64,000 nt of DNA from Vibrio tasmaniensis (GTDB taxonomy: Bacteria > Pseudomonadota > Gammaproteobacteria > Enterobacterales > Vibrionaceae): NCBI RefSeq assembly GCF_024347635.1, contig NZ_AP025510.1, positions 930,001 to 994,000 on the forward strand, written 5' to 3'. The translations under genes were made by a program, and so were the position numbers. Of this stretch, positions 1 to 8,927 are shown one piece after another (positions within the stretch are counted from its first letter, which is position 1; every line of letters begins with the position of its first letter). The notes under the pieces are model-generated. The model searched no databases. It was not told where the DNA came from and saw only the letters and a program-made list of their open reading frames with translations.

Positions 1-1
1 G

Positions 2-460
2 GTAAGAGACACCGATCTACACGAGAATAATGCCATTATTGACCTCAACGAAATGGTACTTTCTGTGATTGAATCTCATAACCAGTATCAGACAAAAGTT
101 GAGTTCGAGCCTGTCGTCATTGAGCCACTAGTCGCGAAACCACTGGCGATTAAGCGTGTACTGACCAACTTAATTGACAACGCGGTTAAGTATGGTTCGT
201 CAGCTGTCGTGGAAGTTAGTGGTGATGAGCTTTGGGTTGTCGTGACTATTCAAGACCGTGGTAATGGTATTCCAGAAGACAAGTTAGAGTTGGTTTTCGA
301 ACCCTACTTTAGGTTAGCAACCGACGACCAAGGACACGGTTTAGGCCTCGGCATCTGCCGAAATATCCTGCACGGACATGGCGGAGATCTCATTATTCGC
401 AACTCCCCCCAAGGTGGCTTGGAAGTCAAAGTCTATATCCCCACAGGCCTAGAAGTGTAG
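2..460 (+). CDS. Sensor histidine kinase, C-terminal part (cut by window edge)
   Basis: The reading frame is open from base 2, so this is the 3' end of a longer gene and the internal ATG at 53 is not its start. It encodes the HATPase_c domain of a two-component sensor kinase. The N box (LTNLIDNAVKYG), G1 box (DRGNGIPEDK), F-box region (VFEPYF) and G2 box (GHGLGLGICRNI) are all present, so the ATP-binding fold is complete. The dimerisation and sensor parts lie upstream of the window. It ends 110 bp before a gts-like sugar ABC transporter. In Pseudomonas a kinase/regulator pair (GtrS/GltR) lies beside gtsABCD, so control of that transporter is a reasonable inference. Confidence 0.9.
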   Translation, partial: VRDTDLHENNAIIDLNEMVLSVIESHNQYQTKVEFEPVVIEPLVAKPLAIKRVLTNLIDNAVKYGSSAVVEVSGDELWVVVTIQDRGNGIPEDKLELVFEPYFRLATDDQGHGLGLGICRNILHGHGGDLIIRNSPQGGLEVKVYIPTGLEV

Positions 461-488
461 TGTAACAATCACGTTACATTGGAGTTAC
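461..488 (+). promoter_or_regulatory. GTTAC-type repeats before the sugar ABC operon
   Basis: Directly after the kinase stop lies the inverted repeat TGTAAC (461-466) / GTTACA (473-478). A further direct copy GTTAC follows at 484-488, 11 bp from the previous one. Half-sites one helical turn apart are typical of OmpR-type response-regulator binding. It sits about 80 bp upstream of the binding-protein gene, so it may be the operator of the adjacent two-component system. This is inference from spacing only. Confidence 0.35.
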
Positions 489-570
489 CTTTTGTTTCAA
501 TCTTATCAATCAGAATAAGTAGACTCTTTATTGAACCGGACGTCGAGTCCGCTAAACATGGAAGATTATA

Positions 571-1818
571 ATGAAAATCAATAAAACCCTACTTACTCTA
601 TCTCTTCTTGCTGCCTCAACATTTTCTCACGCTGGTGAAGTGGAAGTACTTCACTGGTGGACTGCCGGTGGCGAAGCGAAATCCGCTGCGGTACTGAAAG
701 AGATGATTGAACAACAAGGCCATACTTGGAAAGACTTTGCAGTGGCTGGTGGCGGCGGTGAAAGTGCGATGACTGTTTTGAAAACGCGAGCAGTATCGGG
801 CAACCCTCCATCTGCCGCGCAGATTAAAGGTCATGATATTCAGGAGTGGGGTGGTTTAGGTTTTCTAACGTCTCTCGATGCGACTGCAAAACAAGAACAA
901 TGGGATGAACTACTACCAGAAGTAGTGACTAAAGTGATGAAGTGGGATGGCGAATATGTAGCAGTTCCTGTCAACGTTCACCGTGTTAACTGGCTTTGGG
1001 CAAACCCTGTTGTTTTAGAAAAATCGGGTGTGACGGTTCCAACGACATTAGATGAGTTCTTTGTTGCTGCAGACAAGATTAAAGCGGCTGGCTTCATTCC
1101 ATTGGCTCATGGTGGTCAACCTTGGCAAGACGCGACGGTATTCGAAGCAGTAGCTCTCGACGTACTAGGCAGTGAAGATTACAACAAAGCGTTCGTTGAG
1201 CTTGATATGGACGTGTTATCTGGCGACAAAATGGTGGAAGTATTCACCAAGTTCAAAAAGATGCGTGATTACATCGACAGCAACTCGCCAGGTCGTGATT
1301 GGAACGTCGCAACCTCAATGGTTATTAATGGCGAAGCCGCGATGCAAATCATGGGTGACTGGGCGAAAGGTGAATTTACTGCAGCAGGTAAAGTGCCGGG
1401 TAAAGACTACATCTGTGCACCAGCTCCTGGTACTGACGGCCAATTTACCTTCAATATCGATAGCTTTGCGTTCTTCGAGTTAAGCGACAAAGAGAACCAA
1501 AAAGCGCAGCAAGATCTAGCTAAAACCATTCTTACTAAAGATTTCCAAGAAGTCTTCAACCTTAACAAAGGTTCTATCCCTGTACGTCTAGATATGGACA
1601 TGTCTAAGTTTGACCAATGTGCGTTGGATTCAATGGCAACCTTCAAAGCGAGTGCTGAATCGGGCGATCTTGTTCCGAGTATGGCTCACGGCCTAGCGAC
1701 AACAAGCTACGCTCAAGGCGCTATCTATGACGTAGTGACCAACTTCTTCAACGAGAAAGATGCCGATCCGAAACAAGCGGCAGCTAAGTTAGCAAAAGCA
1801 GTGAAAGCGGCTATCTAA
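571..1818 (+). CDS. Sugar ABC transporter, periplasmic binding protein (GtsA-like)
   Basis: A 415-residue extracellular solute-binding protein. Residues 1-21 form a Sec signal peptide ending SHA before GEVEVLHWW. The N-terminal [13 protein letters not shown], the [20 protein letters not shown] stretch and the [12 protein letters not shown] and [10 protein letters not shown] segments are typical of the glucose/mannose-binding GtsA group of the MalE/UgpB superfamily. It should capture a hexose in the periplasm and deliver it to the two permeases encoded next. Two cysteines near residues 280 and 350 could form a disulfide. It is the first gene of a four-gene transporter locus, and a hairpin separates it from the permease genes, as is common for binding proteins made in excess. 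Substrate is inferred from similarity to gts systems. Confidence 0.88.
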   Translation: MKINKTLLTLSLLAASTFSHAGEVEVLHWWTAGGEAKSAAVLKEMIEQQGHTWKDFAVAGGGGESAMTVLKTRAVSGNPPSAAQIKGHDIQEWGGLGFLTSLDATAKQEQWDELLPEVVTKVMKWDGEYVAVPVNVHRVNWLWANPVVLEKSGVTVPTTLDEFFVAADKIKAAGFIPLAHGGQPWQDATVFEAVALDVLGSEDYNKAFVELDMDVLSGDKMVEVFTKFKKMRDYIDSNSPGRDWNVATSMVINGEAAMQIMGDWAKGEFTAAGKVPGKDYICAPAPGTDGQFTFNIDSFAFFELSDKENQKAQQDLAKTILTKDFQEVFNLNKGSIPVRLDMDMSKFDQCALDSMATFKASAESGDLVPSMAHGLATTSYAQGAIYDVVTNFFNEKDADPKQAAAKLAKAVKAAI

Positions 1819-1853
1819 TCTAACTTGGTCTAACACCAAACCCCCAGGGTGGG

Positions 1854-1872
1854 TAGGCTCGTAGGGAGCCTA
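1854..1872 (+). other. Intercistronic hairpin after the binding-protein gene
   Basis: TAGGCTC (1854-1860) pairs with GAGCCTA (1866-1872) around a 5-nt loop. No T-tract follows, so it is more likely to protect the 3' end of the upstream message or to allow partial read-through than to terminate fully. This would give more binding protein than permease. Confidence 0.5.
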
Positions 1873-1962
1873 TCTGCTCTTCACTCCCAATTCTAATATG
1901 CGTGATGCTGATGTGGTGCCGAAAGGTAAGCCATTGGCTCGATTGTGCAACAAGGATAAGTT

Positions 1963-2901
1963 ATGGAGCATGTTTTGACTGAGTCGACTCCAAAACCCAC
2001 AAGGAGCCAGCCTGCACCGAAACCGAGTTTTGCTGACAGGTTGCAACATTGGTTACCTAAAATTGTACTGGCGCCAACTGCGTTAGTGACCGTGGTGTGT
2101 ATCTACGGTTATATATTTTGGACGGCCGCATTGTCGTTCACCAACTCTCGATTTCTGCCGAGCTTTAACTTCGTTGGTTTAACCCAATATGAAAAGCTGA
2201 TGGACAACGATCGCTGGATCACTTCAATCACCAACCTCGGTGTGTTTGGTTTTCTATTTATGGCTATTGCCATCTTGCTTGGTGTTGGTTTAGCGGTATT
2301 GCTTGACCAAAATATCCGCCAAGAAGGAGCGATTCGTACTATCTATCTCTACCCAATGGCGTTGTCATTCATCGTGACAGGTACGGCGTGGAAATGGATT
2401 CTTAACCCGGGTCTTGGCATTGAAAAACTGATGCAAGACTGGGGATTTACTGACTTCAAATTTGATTGGTTAGTCGACTCTGAAATGTCGGTCTATACCT
2501 TGGTTATCGCGGCACTTTGGCAGTCTTCTGGATTCGTAATGGCGATGTTCTTAGCAGGGCTACGCGGTATTGATTCATCAATCATCAAAGCCGCTCAGAT
2601 TGACGGGGCAAGCTTACCCACTATCTATCTCAAAATCATTCTACCTTGCTTGCGTCCTGTGGTTTTCAGTGCGGTGATCATCACCTCACACATTGCGATT
2701 AAGAGCTTCGACCTTGTGACCGCAATGACGGCGGGTGGTCCGGGTTATTCATCGGATCTTCCAGCGCTATTTATGTATGCACACTCCTTTACTCGCGGTC
2801 AAATCGGCCTTGGTGCTGCCAGTGCCATGATGATGCTTGCCGGTATCTTAGCTATTCTCGTGCCTTATCTTTACTCTGAACTTAGGGAGAAAAAGTCATG
2901 A
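1963..2901 (+). CDS. Sugar ABC transporter permease (MalF/GtsB type)
   Basis: A 312-residue inner-membrane permease of the binding-protein-dependent family with about six hydrophobic segments. The EAA cytoplasmic loop that docks on the ATPase is visible as AAQIDGASLPTIYLKIILP (about residues 211-230). The N-terminal ~35 residues are polar and proline/lysine-rich and cytosolic. The stop codon overlaps the next permease start in an ATGA, implying translational coupling. It forms the channel with the next gene product. The ATG at 1963 is preceded by an AAGGA Shine-Dalgarno sequence. Confidence 0.87.
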   Translation: MEHVLTESTPKPTRSQPAPKPSFADRLQHWLPKIVLAPTALVTVVCIYGYIFWTAALSFTNSRFLPSFNFVGLTQYEKLMDNDRWITSITNLGVFGFLFMAIAILLGVGLAVLLDQNIRQEGAIRTIYLYPMALSFIVTGTAWKWILNPGLGIEKLMQDWGFTDFKFDWLVDSEMSVYTLVIAALWQSSGFVMAMFLAGLRGIDSSIIKAAQIDGASLPTIYLKIILPCLRPVVFSAVIITSHIAIKSFDLVTAMTAGGPGYSSDLPALFMYAHSFTRGQIGLGAASAMMMLAGILAILVPYLYSELREKKS

Positions 2902-3755
2902 TGAATAACGTCAACTTTGCTCGAATCTTTATTTATTCAGCACTGCTTTTCTTCTGCTTGGTGTATTTAATGCCACTGTTCGTCATGGCGCTCACTTCAT
3001 TCAAAACTCTGCCTGACATCAAGGCGGGTAACTTAATGAGCTTGCCGAAAGAGTGGGTGTTCGATGCTTGGTATAAAGCGTGGGATACCGCCTGTACGGG
3101 CGTGAAATGTGAAGGCATCAAAGGCTACTTCTGGAACTCGTTCCAAATGGTGATTCCTGCGGTCGCGATTTCAACATTGCTCGGTGCATTCAATGGTTAT
3201 GTTGTGACGAAATGGCAATTCAGAGGTTCAAACCTGTTCTTTAGTTTGTTGTTATTTGGCTGCTTTATTCCATTCCAAGTGGTGCTACTACCAATGGCAA
3301 CCATGCTCGGCAAGATGGGGCTAGCGAACACAACTATCGGCTTAGTGATTGTGCACGTTATCTACGGCATGGCGTTTACCACTCTGTTTTTCCGTAACTT
3401 CTATATCTCGATTCCTGATGAATTGATCAAGGCGGCAAAGCTCGACGGTGCTGGCTTCTTTACGATTTTCTTCAAGATCTTATTACCGATCTCGACACCG
3501 ATCATCATGGTGACTGTGATCTGGCAGTTCACCGCAATCTGGAATGATTTCTTGTTCGGGGTGGTGTACTCAGGTTCAGAAACTCAGCCGATCACCGTGG
3601 CATTAAACAACCTAGTCAACACCAGCACAGGCGTTAAAGAATATAACGTCGATATGGCTGCCGCGATCATCGCCGCACTGCCAACGCTGTTGGTGTACGT
3701 CTTCGCAGGAAAATATTTTGTTCGTGGCCTAACGGCAGGATCAGTAAAAGGATAA
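2898..3755 (+). CDS. Sugar ABC transporter permease (MalG/GtsC type)
   Basis: A 285-residue second permease subunit with six predicted membrane spans and the EAA loop AAKLDGAGFFTIFFKILLP in the C-terminal half. It begins MMNN. The first ATG overlaps the upstream TGA by 4 bp, and a second ATG follows at 2901. It pairs with the preceding permease in the membrane and with the downstream ATPase, six bases beyond its stop. Such MalG-type subunits contact the binding protein and help form the sugar path. No anomalies were seen. Confidence 0.87.
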   Translation: MMNNVNFARIFIYSALLFFCLVYLMPLFVMALTSFKTLPDIKAGNLMSLPKEWVFDAWYKAWDTACTGVKCEGIKGYFWNSFQMVIPAVAISTLLGAFNGYVVTKWQFRGSNLFFSLLLFGCFIPFQVVLLPMATMLGKMGLANTTIGLVIVHVIYGMAFTTLFFRNFYISIPDELIKAAKLDGAGFFTIFFKILLPISTPIIMVTVIWQFTAIWNDFLFGVVYSGSETQPITVALNNLVNTSTGVKEYNVDMAAAIIAALPTLLVYVFAGKYFVRGLTAGSVKG

Positions 3756-3761
3756 TTACCC

Positions 3762-4874
3762 ATGGCAACATTAGATTTAAAACAGATCCGTAAAACCTAT
3801 CGCAACGCGGACAACGAAACGTTAAAGGGCATCGACATTAGTATCGATTCGGGGGAATTTTTGATACTTGTCGGCCCTTCGGGGTGTGGAAAATCCACCC
3901 TAATGAACACCATCGCTGGGCTCGAAAATATTAGCTCGGGTGAAATCGTGATTGATGGTGTCGATGTAGCGCAGGTTGAACCTAAAGATCGCGACATTGC
4001 GATGGTATTCCAGTCGTACGCGCTTTACCCAAACATGACGGTACGCGGCAATATCGCTTTCGGTTTGAAGATTCGTAAGATGCCGCAACAAGAGATTGAT
4101 GCTGAAGTTAATCGAGTGGCGGAAATGCTACAAATTGAACAATTGCTAGATCGTAAACCGTCGCAACTTTCTGGTGGCCAGCGTCAACGTGTCGCGATGG
4201 GCCGTGCTTTGGCTCGTCGTCCTAAGCTGTATCTATTTGATGAGCCGCTTTCTAACTTGGATGCCAAGCTGCGTGTTGAAATGCGCCATCAGATTAAACG
4301 TCTGCACCAGAAGCTGAATACCACGATTGTTTATGTAACCCATGATCAGATTGAAGCTATGACTCTGGCGGATCGCATCGCAGTAATGAAAGACGGCGAA
4401 CTGCAGCAACTTGGCACACCACAAGAGATCTACACTAAACCCAACAATATGTTCGTGGCGGGCTTTATGGGGTCACCATCCATGAACTTCATTAAGACCA
4501 TGGTGGATTTGGATGAGGAACAGAATCCGATCATCAAAGTAACTGGCACGGCAGAGCAAGAACACCACATTCGATTGCCACAGAGTATGCGTGACCAAGA
4601 TGGCAAAGAGTTGGTGATAGGGCTTCGTCCTGAGCACATTACTGAGCAAGAAGGTGATGATGTGTCGGCAACTACAAAGCTAGATCTGCAATTGGAAGTG
4701 TTGGAGCCAACAGGGCCAGATACCATCGCAATGGTTAAAGTGAACGATCAAGAAGTCGCGTGTCGTTTATCGCCAGAATTTGAAGTGTCCGTTGGACAAA
4801 TGGCACCACTGCATTTTGACTTATCAAAGGCGGTATTCTTCGATGCTCAAACCGAAGCGAGAATCGACTTCTAA
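3762..4874 (+). CDS. Sugar ABC transporter ATP-binding protein (MalK/UgpC/GtsD type)
   Basis: A 370-residue ATPase energising the sugar importer. The N-terminal nucleotide-binding domain shows Walker A GPSGCGKST (38-46), Q-loop Q84, signature LSGGQ (136-140), Walker B LYLFDE (156-161) and switch histidine H194 in VTHDQ. The C-terminal ~130 residues form the TOBE/OB-type regulatory domain of MalK-like ATPases, including GLRPEHI. It is the last gene of the operon, and a strong terminator follows. Members of this group sometimes serve several sugar transporters. All catalytic motifs are intact. Confidence 0.92.
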   Translation: MATLDLKQIRKTYRNADNETLKGIDISIDSGEFLILVGPSGCGKSTLMNTIAGLENISSGEIVIDGVDVAQVEPKDRDIAMVFQSYALYPNMTVRGNIAFGLKIRKMPQQEIDAEVNRVAEMLQIEQLLDRKPSQLSGGQRQRVAMGRALARRPKLYLFDEPLSNLDAKLRVEMRHQIKRLHQKLNTTIVYVTHDQIEAMTLADRIAVMKDGELQQLGTPQEIYTKPNNMFVAGFMGSPSMNFIKTMVDLDEEQNPIIKVTGTAEQEHHIRLPQSMRDQDGKELVIGLRPEHITEQEGDDVSATTKLDLQLEVLEPTGPDTIAMVKVNDQEVACRLSPEFEVSVGQMAPLHFDLSKAVFFDAQTEARIDF

Positions 4875-4930
4875 CTTCAACTTCTAGTTGCTGAGTTAGT
4901 TTAACAATCAAAGTTCATGTCTAAATCAAA

Positions 4931-4975
4931 GGCAGTATCACCAACGAGTAATAAGTAAGGTGATGCTGCCTTTTT
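4931..4975 (+). terminator. Rho-independent terminator of the sugar ABC operon
   Basis: A 12-bp stem (4931-4942 with 4959-4970, one G-U pair) is followed by TTTTT. It closes the transporter operon. Confidence 0.85.
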
Positions 4976-5158
4976 CGTTGGCTATACTTGCTTTCTATCC
5001 CTTATAAAAACAGGGGATAAACGATATATATGCTTCTACTGCAATAATATCGTGATTTAGTATCCCTTAGCTCTATAAAGCTGACGTAGAAACGCGTAGG
5101 ATCACACTACTTTAGACCAAAAACTAGGTTGCACCTTGGTGCATAAACAGAAGAATAC

Positions 5159-6526
5159 ATGAAACTAACAGCAAAACCAGCGGCGAATAACGCTTTACTT
5201 ATTTCTATTACGACACCGGATTTTAAAGGTGACGAAGCAAAAGAGTCTCTTGCCGAACTTGCTCGCTTAGTGACAACCCTAGGGTTTAAAGTCGTCGGTA
5301 CGCAATCGCAACACCACAGTTCATCTCAAAGACAGAATGTGTTGGGTGCAGGTAAGCTTGCCGAAATTGCACATCTAACTGGTTATCAAGGCTCTATTGA
5401 AGAAGCAGAAGATGAAGACTTTATTGATGAGTCGTTTGATTTTAATGCTGAAATCGATGAGCTAGATTTTGATGATCTTCCTACGGGTAACTTCCAATAC
5501 GGTGCCGCTGATGTTGTGGTATTTGACTGTGATTTAAGCCCATCTCAAATGCGTACTGTTGAGGCGAGTTTGGGTGTGGAAGTATTTGACCGTACTGGCA
5601 TCATCATCGAAATCTTTAGCCGTCACGCTCGTACTCGTACTGCTCGTCTGCAAGTTGATATCGCTCGTCTCAATTATCAAGTGCCACGACTTCGTGAAAC
5701 GGCTGAGGGTGATAAAGAGCGTCAAATGGGTCAGGGCGCCGGTGAAACTTCACTTGAGCTAGACCGTCGTAACGTACGTGACCAAATTGCTGCGCTTAAG
5801 CGCGAGCTAGTAAGCGTACAAGATGAAATGAAGACCCGACGCACAAGGCGCGCGGAGCTTTTCACTGTTGCGTTAGTTGGCTACACCAATGCCGGTAAAT
5901 CTTCGATGATGCGTGCAATGACCGCAACCGAAGTGGTGGGTGAAGATAAACTGTTCGCAACGCTAGATACGACGGTTCGTGCACTTCAACCAATTACTCA
6001 ACCGCGTATCTTGGTTTCAGACACGGTTGGTTTCATCAAGAAATTGCCACACGATCTGGTTGCTTCGTTCCACTCAACGCTAGCAGAAGCGCATGATGCT
6101 TCATTGCTACTTTATGTTGTTGATGCTTCTGACGTTTCATTCCGCGCACAACTTGATGTGGTACACGACGTATTAGCACAAGTGGGCGTTGAAGGCAGTG
6201 AAAAGCTATTAGTACTGAATAAGTGCGATAGATTGACTGAAGAACAGCAATTAGAGCTGATCGAAGAATTCCCAGATGCGATGCTAACGTCAACTCGTGA
6301 TCCGTTAGATATCACTAAACTGCACAAATACATCGTTGGTGTTGCTGAAGAAGGCATGATCGAAGAAGAGATCACGATTCCTTATTCTGGCCAAGGCATC
6401 ATTGGTGAGATTCGCTCAAACATGAGTGTGGTAAAAGAAGAGTACGATTACGAATGTATTAAGCTAACGGTTCGTTCAAGCGCCATTGATTTGGCGCGTT
6501 TGAAAAAGCGTATGCAGAATTCTTAA
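5159..6526 (+). CDS. HflX-family GTPase, second paralogue with acidic insertion
   Basis: A 455-residue HflX-type GTPase of the Obg-HflX group. Family members bind the 50S ribosome and split stalled or hibernating ribosomes. The N-terminal HflX domain carries GAGKLAEI and the QGAGETSLELDRR segment. The G domain has G1 GYTNAGKSS (241-249), G3 DTVGF (288-292) and G4 NKCD (354-357). Unlike standard HflX, about 30 acidic residues (roughly 79-108, rich in E, D and F) interrupt the N-terminal domain. It is not beside hfq and hflKC, where canonical hflX normally lies, so it is probably a paralogue. It is monocistronic, with a 180-bp upstream gap and a perfect terminator behind it. Confidence 0.85.
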   Translation: MKLTAKPAANNALLISITTPDFKGDEAKESLAELARLVTTLGFKVVGTQSQHHSSSQRQNVLGAGKLAEIAHLTGYQGSIEEAEDEDFIDESFDFNAEIDELDFDDLPTGNFQYGAADVVVFDCDLSPSQMRTVEASLGVEVFDRTGIIIEIFSRHARTRTARLQVDIARLNYQVPRLRETAEGDKERQMGQGAGETSLELDRRNVRDQIAALKRELVSVQDEMKTRRTRRAELFTVALVGYTNAGKSSMMRAMTATEVVGEDKLFATLDTTVRALQPITQPRILVSDTVGFIKKLPHDLVASFHSTLAEAHDASLLLYVVDASDVSFRAQLDVVHDVLAQVGVEGSEKLLVLNKCDRLTEEQQLELIEEFPDAMLTSTRDPLDITKLHKYIVGVAEEGMIEEEITIPYSGQGIIGEIRSNMSVVKEEYDYECIKLTVRSSAIDLARLKKRMQNS

Positions 6527-6559
6527 TCTTTTATCGTGTTTAGACATAATTGAAAAGAT

Positions 6560-6587
6560 AAAAAAGAGAGCCTAGGCTCTCTTTTTT
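6560..6587. terminator. Bidirectional terminator between the hflX paralogue and minE
   Basis: A perfect 28-bp palindrome with A-tract, GAGAGCC/GGCTCTC core and T-tract. It can stop transcription from both convergent units. Confidence 0.88.
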
Positions 6588-6620
6588 ATTGAATATTGAT
6601 AAGCTCCGATCGAACTCTGA

Positions 6621-6884
6621 TTATCGGTCTTCTTCTGGAAGCTTAACGTTCAGCTCTAATACAGAGATGTCGTCATCTTTGTGTTCGAAAGTCAGATCAA
6701 CCATTGATGGATCGACGTCAACGTACTTCGCAATACACTTCAAGATGTCTTCTTTTAGTTGCGGCAGATAAGACGGCGCTGGGTCGTCATGGCTGCGTCG
6801 CTCGGCAACAATGATCTGCAAACGCTCTTTAGCTAGGTTTGCGGTTGTCTTTTTTTGTGGTCTAAAAAACTCTAGTAATGACAT
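6621..6884 (-). CDS. minE: Cell division topological specificity factor MinE
   Basis: An 87-residue protein of normal MinE length. It begins [12 protein letters not shown], the amphipathic membrane-targeting helix. The anti-MinCD region ([14 protein letters not shown]) follows, then the C-terminal beta domain that fixes division-site specificity. MinE stimulates MinD ATPase at the membrane and drives pole-to-pole oscillation. It is the last gene of minCDE, six bases after minD, and ends near a terminator shared with the HflX paralogue gene. Confidence 0.97.
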   Translation of the reverse strand: MSLLEFFRPQKKTTANLAKERLQIIVAERRSHDDPAPSYLPQLKEDILKCIAKYVDVDPSMVDLTFEHKDDDISVLELNVKLPEEDR

Positions 6885-6890
6885 TGCGTA

Positions 6891-7703
6891 TTAGCCCCCG
6901 AACAGTCTTTTGAAGATGCCTTTCTTCTGTTCCGTTAAGAAACGGAAGTCCACTGGGTTACCCAGTAGTCGTTCTACAGTATCATTGTAAGCCATACCTG
7001 CATCGGTTGCTTCGTCAAAAATAACTGGAACACCTTTGTTCGACGCGTTCAGTACTGCTTGGCTCTCTGGAATCACACCCAGTAGAGAGATGTGAAGAAT
7101 CTCTTCAACGTCCTCAACACTGAGCATCTCACCTTGAGTTACACGTGCTGGGTTGTAGCGAGTCAGTAAAAGGTGTGTCTTCACTGGTTCTAAGCCGTCT
7201 TCTGAACGACGAGACTTAGAATCAAGAATACCAAGAATACGGTCTGAGTCGCGTACAGAAGAAACTTCAGGGTTAGTGGTTACAATCGCTTCATCAGCGA
7301 AATACAACGCCATCAAAGCGCCTTGCTCGATACCCGCAGGAGAATCACAGATGATGAAATCAAAGCCCATTTCATCCAGTTCATCAAATACACGACGAAC
7401 ACCGTCTTTTGTTAGTGCATCTTTATCACGAGTTTGAGAAGCCGGAAGAATGAATAGATTCTCTGTGCGCTTGTCTTTGATCATCGCTTGGTTAAGTGTC
7501 GCTTCGCCATTGATAACGTTAACGAAGTCGTACACAACACGACGCTCACAACCCATGATTAAATCTAGGTTACGCAGACCGATATCAAAGTCGATAACTG
7601 CGGTTTTCTTCCCTTTTAAAGCTAAGCCTGAGGCAATAGCTGCACTGGAGGTCGTTTTGCCTACCCCGCCTTTACCTGACGTTACAACGATAATGCGTGC
7701 CAT
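6891..7703 (-). CDS. minD: Septum site-determining ATPase MinD
   Basis: A 270-residue ParA/MinD-type ATPase. The start is placed at the ATG at 7703 because the protein then begins MARIIVVTSGKGGVGKTTSS, the exact family start, and an AAGGAAAA ribosome site precedes it; a longer frame to 7745 is not needed. The deviant Walker A motif KGGVGKTT and the C-terminal amphipathic helix (KGIFKRLFGG) are present. ATP-bound MinD dimers recruit MinC and MinE to the membrane and block polar septation. It is co-transcribed with minC, 22 bp upstream. Confidence 0.97.
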   Translation of the reverse strand: MARIIVVTSGKGGVGKTTSSAAIASGLALKGKKTAVIDFDIGLRNLDLIMGCERRVVYDFVNVINGEATLNQAMIKDKRTENLFILPASQTRDKDALTKDGVRRVFDELDEMGFDFIICDSPAGIEQGALMALYFADEAIVTTNPEVSSVRDSDRILGILDSKSRRSEDGLEPVKTHLLLTRYNPARVTQGEMLSVEDVEEILHISLLGVIPESQAVLNASNKGVPVIFDEATDAGMAYNDTVERLLGNPVDFRFLTEQKKGIFKRLFGG

Positions 7704-7725
7704 TTTGTTTTCCTTTTTATTTCTC

Positions 7726-8388
7726 TTATATTGCGAGGACATCAACGTTTAATACATCGTTTGCCATACTGAACATGGTTTTCTTCTGCCAGTACTCGCT
7801 TTCAATTTGATCGCTGAGCCAGTAATTTCCAGCAATGGAAACCAGCTCGGCTTGTAAATCATTACAAATTATTTTTGCTTCAGTTTGACCACTCGCGCCT
7901 GCAATCGCACGACCGCGTAAAGTACCATGGATATGGATGCTGCCATCGGCTATGACTTCTGCACCGGCACTCACATGGCTGAGGATCAATAGATCGCCAT
8001 CTTTTGCATACACTTGCTGACCAGAACGAATCGGCGTTCTCACCACTTTTATCGGAGCCATCTTCGCTGGAGCTTGAGAAGGAGACTTACTGGCTGTCAT
8101 CACGGCAAAACCGGCTTCTTTCGCTAGGTTCTGCATACGTTTATCCGAACAACCAGCCACACCGACAGGGATCATGCCCGCTTGAGAAATGCCCTCTTTC
8201 AGTTGCACAAAATCGATATCACCCGCGACTTTACTAATATTGATAACAACAGGCGCAGCAGCGAAAAAAGTGGGAGCTTGGTTTACTTTTTCTTGAAGAA
8301 AAGACACCGCATTTTCGACTTGATCATCGGATAAGTGCAAAACAGATAGCGTAAAACTGCTACCTTTTAGATCTGGATTACTAGACAT
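7726..8388 (-). CDS. minC: Septum site-determining protein MinC
   Basis: A 220-residue FtsZ-assembly inhibitor. The N-terminal domain (about 1-105) acts on FtsZ. A proline/alanine-rich linker near SPSQAPAKM leads to the C-terminal beta-helix domain with [17 protein letters not shown], which dimerises and binds MinD. It is the first gene of the minCDE unit and is divergent from ycgL with about 220 bp between them, as in related genomes. Confidence 0.96.
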   Translation of the reverse strand: MSSNPDLKGSSFTLSVLHLSDDQVENAVSFLQEKVNQAPTFFAAAPVVINISKVAGDIDFVQLKEGISQAGMIPVGVAGCSDKRMQNLAKEAGFAVMTASKSPSQAPAKMAPIKVVRTPIRSGQQVYAKDGDLLILSHVSAGAEVIADGSIHIHGTLRGRAIAGASGQTEAKIICNDLQAELVSIAGNYWLSDQIESEYWQKKTMFSMANDVLNVDVLAI

Positions 8389-8606
8389 CGAAAACTACAG
8401 GACCTCAATAGCGGATTGGTACAATTTCTTTATCAATAAAATAAAGGGCGTTGCCTGAAACTAGGGTTATCATGTTATATTCCCAAACCAAGCACAGCAA
8501 GTAATCTTGTTGTCAAATGAACGTTTTGTTCCCAATATTTCCCTTAACATAAACTATTGATCTCGTAAGTGAGAATTTTGTAGTCATAAACAAGAAAAGG
8601 TTTGTC

Positions 8607-8897
8607 ATGCTGTGTTCTATATATAAAAGTTCAAAGAAAGAAGGAACATACCTATATATCCCTAAGAAGGACGATTTTTCACAAGTACCTGACGCATTGA
8701 TGCAAATGTTTGGTAAACCTAGTTTTGTAATGGTAATTAAAATGGATGGACGTAAACTGGCGCAAGTGAACATCGATAAAGTGAGAGAATCACTGAACAC
8801 CGATGGTTTCTTTCTGCAGGTTCCGCCACCACCGGTTAATGAACTTGAACTTCATAAAGAGCGTAAAGCTCAGCAAAACGTTCAAGACGAAGAGTGA
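8607..8897 (+). CDS. ycgL: YcgL-domain protein
   Basis: A 96-residue small cytosolic protein of the YcgL family (UPF0745), starting [18 protein letters not shown]. It keeps the family core ([15 protein letters not shown], then [14 protein letters not shown]) and the [13 protein letters not shown] tail. The molecular function of the family is not established. Its position divergent from minC matches Escherichia coli. The lytic transglycosylase gene begins 30 bp later, so the two are probably co-transcribed. Confidence 0.93.
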   Translation: MLCSIYKSSKKEGTYLYIPKKDDFSQVPDALMQMFGKPSFVMVIKMDGRKLAQVNIDKVRESLNTDGFFLQVPPPPVNELELHKERKAQQNVQDEE

Positions 8898-8927
8898 TAG
8901 CTACCTTAATTCAGGGAGGAGTGATCG

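Noticed and set aside
53-460. A complete 135-residue ATPase protein starting at base 53
   Set aside because: The frame is open to the window edge and the product lacks the rest of a kinase, so the ATG is internal.
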